Shown: piece after piece, positions 55,795 through 64,000 of the stretch
Layout: the number at the start of each line of letters is the position of its first letter
Position numbering within the stretch: the stretch's first letter is position 1
Origin: Molossus alvarezi
Lineage: Eukaryota > Chordata > Mammalia > Chiroptera > Molossidae
Direction: 5' to 3'
DNA length: 64,000 nt
Assembly: GCA_037176705.1 (NCBI GenBank)
Contig: CM073886.1
Location: 16,266,501-16,330,500 of the forward strand
Notes under the pieces: generated by a model
Told to the model about the DNA's origin: nothing
The model's input: the letters and a program-made list of their open reading frames with translations, nothing else
The model's database searches: none
Position numbers and translations under genes: made by a program

Positions 55795-56055
55795 TCTCTC
55801 TCTTTTTTTTTTATCCTCACCCGAGGACATTTTTCCATTTTTTGTACAGATAGAGTGGGTAGGAGAGAGAGGAAGAGAGAGAGAGAGAGAGAAACATCGA
55901 TGTGAAAGGGACACATCGAGTGGCTGCCACCCGCACGACCAACCAGGGCCGGGGACAAACTGCAACCGAGGTACATGCCCTTAGCGGGAACCGAACCCGG
56001 GTCTCTCCGGACCACAGGCCAACGCTCTAACCGCTGAGCCAAACTGGCCAGGGCA
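55795..56055 (-). mobile_element. VES SINE (GTTTGG type), young
   Basis: Near-consensus reverse copy with an exact 17-bp duplication, GAACACTGATACATTTC, at 55778-55794 and 56056-56072. Confidence 0.95.
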
Positions 56056-57005
56056 GAACACTGATACATTTCATCAGGAATTCTTTCCATCTTTTCCTTT
56101 TGGTCATCCAGTAGTGCAGAAAACTATCTCAACGTGGTCTCGATTCGTATAATCAAAGTCAAAGATCACAGATGGCACAGTTAGGAACATCCAACTCACA
56201 GGGGACTAACTATACATTTAAAAAATACGAAATATTACCCTTCCTCAGCCTAGAACAACAAACGCATTCCACAGAAGAACCAAAGCAAGTCTAGGCTACC
56301 TGCATGAGCTCAGATGCTAAGGTCATGGCTTGGGTCTCTTAGTCAAGGACAATGCTAGCCTCTCTGTAACCAGTTAGAGCTAACAGGGAGGAGGCCAAAG
56401 GACAGTCCACCAACAGACCACTGCTGCCCAGCTCCTAAGTAGGCCCTCGCCCAGGTCCCAAATCATCTCCTGGCAGAGCCTAGTAGAACTAGAAGGGTGT
56501 TCTCTAGTCCTAGTGTGCAGTTTGGTAAAAGCCATTAGCTTGCTTTTAGAGTTTTCTAGATTTCTGAATTCCTGTTCCACATCTGTTGTCCTTTGATCAG
56601 ATTAAACATTCCCAAGTCTAGGCTAACACATATATTTTAAGCATCATACTCATAACAAAATAGTTAAATCAAGATGTAAAAATATTTATCCTAATTTCCT
56701 GAGTTATTTGATAACAATTTAGTAAACCTGGCTTTATTTTCAACTGAAGTTTATCAGGATTTGGTTTAAGGCTGCTTGAGAACCACCATATAATTTTTTC
56801 AATAGAATTCAAAAAGCAGAACAGCAGAAGCAAACAACTGTTAAGTTGATAGTAAAACTTATATAAAGTATGAACAAATGAAAGCCTATGGAATATTTAT
56901 ATTCTGCCTTATTCAGCAGCAACCCATACATGTTAAAATTTCCTTTTACTCTTATTTTTCTTCCAGAGCCCCTTTCAGCATTAATTCAAGTTCAACCTGA
57001 GAAAA

Positions 57006-57147
57006 CAGAAAAAGCTAACTATATTAAGTACCTAAAAAGACAAGCTCTCCTATATGAAATCTAAATTAAAGAATGCCTTATAGGTCCACCACATTCTCCC
57101 ATGAGAAAGCACTCTTGTAACCAAGTGTATCAATCGTTTGAGAACCT
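57006..57147. repeat. Donor copy of a 142-bp duplication
   Basis: Unique-looking intron text from CAGAAAAAGCTAACTATAT to CGTTTGAGAACCT. It reappears, with two substitutions and one 8-nt insertion, at 57311-57460. Confidence 0.95.
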
Positions 57148-57193
57148 CTTTGTCTGCTGTCTGTGCCTGCCATTTCAACAAGAGAATAAAAAC

Positions 57194-57233
57194 ATTTTTT
57201 TTAAGAGGAAGGGAAAGGAGGTGGGAGGGATGA

Positions 57234-57280
<47 letters not shown>

Positions 57281-57557
57281 TCAATCAGCTGCCTCCTGCA
57301 CACAACCCAACAGAAAAAGAGAAAAAGCTAACTATATTAAGTACCTAAAAAGACAAGCTCTCCTATATGAAATCTAAATTAAAGAATGCCTTATAGTTCT
57401 ACCACATTCTCCCATGAGAAAGCACTCTTGTAACCAAGTGTATCAATCGTTTGAGAACCTACAGATTGGGCTGCAACCCAGGTATGTGCCATGACCGGGA
57501 ATCGAACCTGCCACCTCTTGGTGTACTGGATGATGGTCCAACCAAGTGAGCCACACT
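57194..57557 (-). mobile_element. VES SINE (GTGTGG type) carrying a templated insertion
   Basis: Reverse copy with a long (AG)n tract (about 57240-57278). Its body breaks after CTGCCTCCTGCACACAACCC and resumes at ATTGGGCTGCAACCCAGG, with 150 bp of nearby intron between. The head end stops at CCACACT, so the last part of the tRNA-like region is lost. Confidence 0.85.
57311..57460. repeat. Acceptor copy of the 142-bp duplication
   Basis: Direct-orientation copy of 57006-57147 inside the SINE; differs by GG-TCC to GT-TCT changes near 57396 and a repeated AGAAAAAG at the left junction. Confidence 0.95.
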
Positions 57558-58892
57558 ACTCCCTGGTACATGGAAAGGACAAACTAGGTAAGAAGGAAAA
57601 AACTACTATCGTCAGATCTGGAGGCCTGCCTGCCTGCCTTCTCTCGAAGGATGGGGACTCTAAAAGCATGAGATCTGATAAAAAAAACCTCTTCATATTA
57701 GTTGGGGGAAAAAAAAAACTAAACAAGGCCTATATTAGCCTTTATTATCAAAGCAAAGATAGCATCTGGAGTAAATTCTAGCAATATTTGGCCTATCATT
57801 AAAAACTGCTAAAGTCCTGAGCTATCTGGCAAGTAGGTGAGTGACAGCTATCCACAGAAGAGGGGTACACATTGGTTCTTTTTCCACTCTGGTGAAGACA
57901 GGTATGCTATGGAAAGTATAACACACTACATGACTCTATGGCATTATCTGCCATAATAATACTATGACAATCCATCCTGAATCTGTCATGGACACAAAAT
58001 CAGGACAAAACTTACCTTCCTGGAACATACGTCTCTGTATTCCTGGGCCCCAACCAACACATAGTGGGTGCTTAATTAGTAGTTGGAGAAGAAACCAAAT
58101 AGATGAACACTCTTAAGAGACCACATATCAGTAGTACCTGGGAACAGAAACCCTTATACTGGCCCTGAGGACAGATGCAATTAAAGAACTGTGGGCCAGA
58201 CACCTAAGCCAGGCTCAAATGAGGGTCACCATCGGTTGGAGGGGACTCGGAGAGGTAGGAGTAACAGTCTCCTTTCTATCTTCTCAATGTCTACCATAAG
58301 AATTTCAGCTACTAGTTGGAATGAACAGGCATGCAAGTGAACTGCTCATGCTAAAAGGCTGAACATAATATACCCTTGGAGTTGGTTTCACAGGATGATG
58401 ATAGCTTTGCGTATCATCACAGCATATATGGGAGCCCTGTCTGATTGTAAAACAGTTCCTCTGTGCTACATCACTGGTAGGCCACCAAACCCTTGGCTTT
58501 GGTGCAAGGTCCCAGCCAAACCCCAATTCAGAGCTTCTCAACTGATGTGCTAAAATACTGATTCATCAACCTCAGTAGTCACCTCTCACTGCAAACAGCT
58601 CCCTCTGCTGACTTCAGTGTGTGCGACAAATATTTTAGTTTTCTACTTGTGCCATGATATGATAACTATTAATATATTAATAAGAAAACAAGCTCTGGGC
58701 TCCCAAAGAACAGGAAGAGTCTCTCCACTAACCCAGAAAATATCTCTACCACTAATCTCATCAATTAAGGCAGTAAGCTTGATAATTAAATAAAAACAAA
58801 AGTCTTAGAAAAAAACTAACATGTCAATTTGCAAATATGAATGGAAAGTTGCTGAAATCTTACAATATACCTGTGCTACTAATTACCTTTTT

Positions 58893-59120
58893 TTTTTTTA
58901 AGTCCTCACAGAGGGTATTTTTCCATTTATATTCAGACACAGGTGGGAGGAGGAGGGAGAGATCAATGTGAGAGAGACAGATTGATTGGTTGCCTCCTGC
59001 ACAACCCTGACCAAGGCTGGGGACCAAACTGCAACCAAGGCATGTGCACTCTACTGGAATCAAACCCGCGACTCTGGTCCATGGGTCAACGCTCTAACCA
59101 CTGAGCAAACTGGCCAGGGC
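58893..59120 (-). mobile_element. VES SINE (GTTTGG type)
   Basis: Reverse, somewhat diverged copy; flanks CTAATTACCTTTTT and CTAAATTCCTTTTT. Confidence 0.88.
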
Positions 59121-59499
59121 TGGCTAAATTCCTTTTTATAAAGGGTGTGTAAAAATATAAAATAAAATAAAATGTAATTTTAAAAACGAGGCAGTAAACT
59201 GAAAACCAAAGAACTAACTAGAGTTTAAGGAGATGGAATACTGATATTGGAAAGTTTAGACCAAACTGAAAAGGTACAGAACAGATCATCAAAATGAAAA
59301 TTTCTCCCCAGAAAAGGTTTCTACAATAGAAACAAGTATATATTTTCTTGCTCTTTTGTAGGAAAGGGGGACAGAGAAATGCTTTCTCTGTGGTTAGGGC
59401 CGCCACAGGTGATAACTACTCTCCCATTATCAGTAGTAATCCAAACACCCATGGGATGAGGTGTGGGCCAGGGACTGTCTGAGAATTCCATGGTGTGGG

Positions 59500-59535
59500 A
59501 GGGTGTGTGTGTGTGTGTGTGCGCACGCGCGTGCA
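59500..59535. repeat. Alternating purine-pyrimidine tract
   Basis: (GT)n running into GCGCACGCGCGTGC: about 35 bp of strict alternation. Confidence 0.9.
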
Positions 59536-60351
59536 GGAGGGTAAATTAGGTGGTTACACCTGTCCAAATTTTGTGGTAGGTGCATTTTTTAAAAGAAAAG
59601 GTTCATTATTACATTTCCAAGGGGGATCCTAAGATCCCCTAGAGATTAAGAGCACCTGCCCCTACATAAGGACCACCCATGCCCCCCTCACAGCTCTTAG
59701 GGAAGGGCAAGCTCTCCTCAGACCTCACACACTCCTATAAATGGGCCCTTTCCAGTAAACAGCTTTCTTTCCAAAGACATCAACCACTCAATGAAACAAC
59801 TACCTTCACAAATGAACTCTACCCAATATTATCTCCAAATGTCTCTTGAAACACACATTCATGAGAAAGATAAGATCATAATCATGTATGAGCTAAAAGC
59901 CTGATGGGGACACATGATGTGACCAGAGGAGAGTATGTGGAACAGGAGGATACAGGGAGGATATAAAGGACTGGAGGCGGAAAAGCAGAAACACGCTTCT
60001 ACTTCACAATTTTACTCGAGTCGGCAGGCCTTCAAAATGCTTTAAGAGGTAACAAGTGCCAAGTTTGATGTGGTTTTGATGAGACCACTACACACACATA
60101 TTTTTTTAAAGCTGAGTTCTTCAGTTTTCCTCACACCTTGATAGACACTTAAAACCACACCACACAGCACAGCAATCAGAGGAAGTATGGGGAGTGGGGG
60201 GTAGGGGGGCTACTGAGGCTGGTCAGAAAACATACAGAAAACAAACAAAATATGATCTTCAGCAATAAGCTTAGTAGAGACCACTGGACAGGACAGAATT
60301 TTCAGTGGGAAGGACCTGAAAGAATATCTGGTTAAAACACATCACTTCATG

Positions 60352-60448
60352 GGCCCCGGTCAGATAGTTCAGTTGGTTAGTGTCGTCCCCATACACCAAG
60401 GTTTCAGGTTCAATCCCCAGTCAGGGCACATACAAGAATCAACGAATG
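60352..60448 (+). mobile_element. Older tRNA-derived SINE, truncated
   Basis: Head GCCCCGGTCAGATAGTTCAG, B box GGTTCAATCCCC and ACATACAAGAATCAACGAATG, the same variant as at 3016. A VES follows at once; A/AAAT-rich sequence after that VES (60690-60725) may be its displaced tail. Confidence 0.75.
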
Positions 60449-60695
60449 AGCCCTGGCCAGGTTTGCTCAGCGGTTGGAGCGTTGGCTTGTGGTCCAGAGA
60501 GACCAGGGTTCGGTTCCCACTGGGGGCGTGTGCCTCGGTTGCGGTTTGTTCCCGGCCCTGTTTGGGCCGTGTGAGTGGCGGCCACTCGATGTGTCCCTTT
60601 CACATCGATGTTTCTCTCTCTCTCTCTCTCCTCCCACTCTACCTGAACAAAATATCGGAAAAAAAAAAAAGTCCTCAAATGAGAATTAAAAATAA
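60449..60695 (+). mobile_element. VES SINE (GTTTGG type)
   Basis: Complete copy joined to the older SINE, in which it probably inserted. Confidence 0.9.
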
Positions 60696-61659
60696 ATAAA
60701 TATTAAAAAGAAAACAAAACAAAACATAGAGGATTCAAAGAAAGAACATTCCCACAAAAAGAAATGGATGCAACTCCCACTTGGAAATGAGCCATGACAT
60801 AGCAGCAAATGTTTCATTTGAGATATAGCTTCAACCTAACTAAACAAGTTTATTAACCTGAAGTTTTTAGCATCTTTCTTCACACATTGGTAGTACATGT
60901 AAAACCACAAATTCACATACGGTGTGTAAAACAATACAATTTAGTACATCAGGAGAAAAAATTGCTAAATAATTAAAGAGCTAGAAGCGTTCATTCTTTC
61001 CAATAACATAAAGAACCAGAACTAACCCGGAGTATGGCCATATCATTCATAAAGCCAAAAGCATTTTCTCTTGGCAACCTACTATTGTTGGGAGAAAGCC
61101 AAGAAAAGCAGTTTTCATGGAAAGACACATGGCTGTATTCAGTTGTCTGCTATCACCCACATGCTCTTGGAATCCTTCCAGTACCTCAACTTGGCAAATA
61201 AAGAGTAAGTAAAATACATAACAGACCGCGATGCCAAAGACATTGCCCGGCCATCCACAGTCACCTGGAATAAGAGAACTGGGCTGAAGATCCCAGGCAC
61301 ATGAGCAGTCCATCTCTAACTGGACTCAACTCTTACAATGCCAACTTTGAAAGAGTTCAGGAAAATAAACAGCCCCAAAGTCTGAACATTTTCCTTAGAC
61401 TGATAAATCACAAGTGGGAGATGGGTAAAAGTACCTAGGAACTCTTATGGTATTTTCATTTGGATATGTGATCAGAATAGGACTTAGAAAATAGGGTGGA
61501 AACTCCTAAAGGGAAGGTGACAGGAAAGGGGATCACTCATCTGTATTCACCCAATTGCTCTAGAAACTTCTAGCAACAAAGCTGGTTCCCTAATGCTGTT
61601 GGCATACTTTGGCAGTCACAACAGTTAGATACATCAACCCTCCAGGGTGCAGTCTGCAT

Positions 61660-61830
61660 TAATGTACAAGCAAAACCACTGGACTAAGGTCAATAGGGAA
61701 AACATTTGTAATCCTGGTTCTGCTGTTAATCAGATGTGAGGCTGAGACAAATTCCTTCTAAGTCTTAATTCCCCTCAGCTGTAAAACATGAAGCATTCAG
61801 ATAACCACTAGGTGATTTTAAAATTTCCTT
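61660..61830 (-). repeat. MIR-like ancient SINE
   Basis: TCCTGGTTCTGCTGTTAATCAG, then CTTAATTCCCCTCAGCTGTAAAAC follows the MIR order. Confidence 0.55.
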
Positions 61831-62295
61831 CTAACCCAAAAATCTGATGAATTTTATTTTAAACAATCGGTGCTTGAATTGCATGAAGTCTACACTCCTG
61901 GAAGGTCCAGCTTTTTGCAGTGAGGAACAATTGAGGACTCAGAGCCTGCTCAAACCAAGAGAGCCAGCCCTGCAGGGAGCCTGTGGGGTGGCCAGGGGCC
62001 TGTTTAGAAGACTGAGGATCTTGGAGGGTACTACAAAAGGCACAGGGCCCAGGCTTTCCACCCTTCACGCAATTTTCCAGAGTATGTTACAGATATTACT
62101 GCTAAGCAAAGGCAAAATAATCCAAGGTGATGGTGGTTAAATTTACATTGATTACTTCTAATTCTTTCAAGTATTAATATCTTTTAAGGTAGAAAAGGAT
62201 TGAGTACTCCTTTCACGTGATGCAAAGCCAAAGCAAGCCACAGTAGCCATGGAGAAAGAAGAGGAAAGATGAAAAGATAAAAGAATAGAAGAGGA

Positions 62296-62543
62296 GCCCT
62301 GACCGGTTTGGCTCAGCGGTTAGAGCGTCGGCCTGCGTGTCCAACCGGGTTCGGTTCCCACTAAGGGAGCGTACCTAGGTTGCAGTTTGTCCCCGACCTA
62401 GGTTGGTCATGCGGGTGGCAGCCACTCAATGTGTCCCTTTCACGTCGATGTTTTGCTCTCTCTCTCTCTTCCTCTCTCTCCCTTCCACTCTATCTGAATA
62501 AAAAATGGAAAAATGTCCTTGGGTGAGGATAAAAAAAAAAAAG
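62296..62543 (+). mobile_element. VES SINE (GTTTGG type)
   Basis: Complete, with exact 14-bp flanks AGAATAGAAGAGGA at 62282-62295 and 62544-62557. Confidence 0.94.
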
Positions 62544-63564
62544 AGAATAGAAGAGGAAAGGGAAAAAGACAAGAAAAAAGGGACAAAATGAGAAAAAAAT
62601 CTTACAAAGATGAATTTTAATTTACATTGAAGCTCAGCTATAGCACAGAATACAGAATAGGTATCTAAGCTTTAAAAATAAGTCACTAAATGAACTAAGC
62701 CTTTACCCCAAACCCTCTGCAGCGAGAGCTCTCCTGTTCCTCCTATATGGATTTCATCCACTAGAAAAGTGATGAAACAGAGGAAGCAATGGAGGAACAA
62801 GGTAATGTCTATACAGGTAATGCAGGAATTCAGGGAAAGGAGAGGTAAAGATGGGACTGAACATGCAAAGAAAGCTTTAGAAAAGAGAGTCCACAATTAT
62901 TTCTAGTAAAATTTAAAGGAGAAAGAAAGGTGACATTTCAGAGAATTTTGTTTCTCCTCTACAAGAGAGCAGGAAAACTGAACCAGTTCTTGAAACAGAC
63001 AGACTAGACTGTCAGCTTCACTGCCAGGGCAGGAGGAACAGCATATGGAGATGAGCCCCAGGAGGCAAGTGTGAGGATACAAACTCAGGGCTTCCTGTGG
63101 CCTCCTCCTAGCCAACCTCTTGGGCTTCAAGAAGAGGACCAAAGGGAATAAAGTAAGGTCCCACCTGCCTTATTTAATGCCATAAATCACAAACCATAAC
63201 ACATATTCAAAGACATATCAGTGTTTAGAACACATGTAGCTCTACTTCTAACCAAAAACTGAATTGTGTAAAGTCCTAACAAATATACTTAGTGCAGTAT
63301 TGGTCATCCCCATTGGTGAGAAGATGGAACACAGGTAAGACTTTGTGGACACCCAGAGCTATCTTAATACTCTATACATTCTGTAGCTCATTCCAAAAGA
63401 TAAAACTTAAAACACCTGGAACAGGAAAGTATGACACCGAAGTAAGGCAGTGGTGGCGATATCAAAAGTAAAAGTTATTTTACTATAAAAGACACTCATT
63501 ACTAACAAGGGAAAAAATTTTCCTTGTACATTTTTAAAAAAGGATACAAAAGGTATAATCCCCA

Positions 63565-63568
<4 letters not shown>

Positions 63569-63604
<36 letters not shown>

Positions 63605-63608
63605 ACAC
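63569..63608. repeat. (CA)n microsatellite
   Basis: About 15 CA units, one TC interruption, then three more. Confidence 0.95.
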
Positions 63609-64000
63609 AACAAGGAAGAGCAAGCACCAAAGTATTTGATAGAGTTAACGCTCTAGAAATTATTTTTACTTTTCAATATTTTCTATAATATTCAATTCTC
63701 TATATAATGCGTTATTTTATCATAAGGAGAAAAGGTTGTTTTTTAAAGTCATTCTCTATTCAAACATTCTGATTGCTCGTAATGACAAGACAGCCCACTG
63801 TTTGACTGCACAGCTGTATTTAAAATACTAATTTAAGCCGTCTGTGAATAAAACTAGGTCGATCAAACTGATTATGACTGTTAGAGATTACTCCTGGGTG
63901 GTAATTTAAATCAAAGTCACCCTGGTTATAACACGGCTATAAGTTGTCACGCTTAGCTTTAATATATTATATACATGACCAGAAAAAAGCCTGAACGAGG

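Larger units (their letters stand above)
1..64000 (-). other. CREBBP: CREBBP (CBP) gene, internal part: exons 3-16 and their introns
   Basis: CBP is a nuclear lysine acetyltransferase and co-activator that binds CREB, p53, HIF-1 and many other activators. Fourteen exons on the minus strand give one uninterrupted frame covering the end of the N-terminal linker, TAZ1, KIX and the region up to the bromodomain. Exon lengths (177, 241, 114, 243, 103, 150, 118, 172, 45, 125, 189, 402, 180, 190 nt) equal those I recall for human CREBBP exons 3-16, except for in-frame differences in exons 8, 13 and 14. The paralogue EP300 is excluded by CBP-only text, for example [10 protein letters not shown] preceded by [10 protein letters not shown] in TAZ1, and VRKGWHEHVT in KIX, where p300 has IRKQWHEDIT. 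Bromodomain, HAT, ZZ, TAZ2 and NCBD exons lie to the left of position 1; exons 1-2 lie to the right of 64000. Confidence 0.97.
50669..64000 (-). other. CREBBP: CREBBP intron 2, 3' part
   Basis: Runs from the acceptor of exon 3 to the right edge. Contains about 14 VES SINEs, one with a templated insertion (57.3 kb), a possible L1 tail (52020-52175), a Tigger-like fragment (53690-53890), and MIR and microsatellite tracts. 52180-53340, 56080-57000, 57600-58880, 59130-59500, 59540-60345, 60700-61650, 61835-62280 and 62560-63560 hold nothing I recognise. Confidence 0.85.

Noticed and set aside
1..64000. EP300 as the gene identity
   Set aside because: TAZ1, KIX and linker residues match CBP rather than p300 (for example GVRKGWHEHVT and MNSFNPMSLGN), and exon 14-16 text is CBP-specific.

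Overview
This is vertebrate nuclear DNA from a bat. Two things show it. First, about 55 copies of a tRNA-derived SINE of the VES kind are present (head close to CCTGGCCGGTTTGGCTCAG or its GTGTGG variant; tail with a CT-rich tract and A-run). VES SINEs are known from vesper bats and their yangochiropteran relatives. Second, fourteen spliced exons on the minus strand encode the middle of the transcriptional co-activator CBP (CREBBP). I cannot name the species. No promoter, first exon, last exon or polyadenylation site of CREBBP lies in the window.

Layout, in transcript order (right to left). 50669-64000 is the 3' part of intron 2. Exon 3 is at 50492-50668. Intron 3 (27163-50491) is a 23-kb repeat-rich intron. 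Exons 4 and 5 (26922-27162, 25508-25621) encode the TAZ1 zinc domain. Exons 6 and 7 encode a Gln/Pro/Asn-rich linker. Exons 8-10 (15000-15149, 13813-13930, 13091-13262) encode the KIX domain. Exons 11-14 encode low-complexity linker. Exons 15 and 16 (6428-6607, 704-893) encode the acidic, Lys/Glu-rich segment (CRD1 region) just before the bromodomain, which lies beyond position 1. Every exon has AG/GT borders. The exon lengths sum to 2449 nt and join in one open frame, equivalent to about residues 267-1084 of human CBP. The net difference from human is minus one codon (+1 in exon 8, +3 in exon 13, -5 in exon 14). Human comparisons are from memory.

The rest is intron and is mostly mobile-element sediment: VES SINEs (many with clear target-site duplications, several nested or in tandem), a twin-primed (5'-inverted) LINE-1 at about 2190-5925, a nearly full-length ORF1-only LINE (HAL1-like) at about 28210-31352, older L1, L2 and MIR fragments, three copies of one non-autonomous hAT element with 8-bp duplications, a mariner MITE, a MER20-like hAT element, and a 3'-truncated 7SK RNA retropseudogene with a perfect 16-bp target duplication. 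A 10-kb stretch (17655-27686) around exons 4-6 has no VES insertion that I can see.

I found no unknown multi-gene system. The points most worth a second look are the tailless 7SK retrocopy, a templated 142-bp insertion inside a SINE at 57.3 kb, the tandem SINE pairs sharing three target-site copies, the HAL1 element, and gain or loss of SUMO-type motifs in CBP exons 15 and 16.
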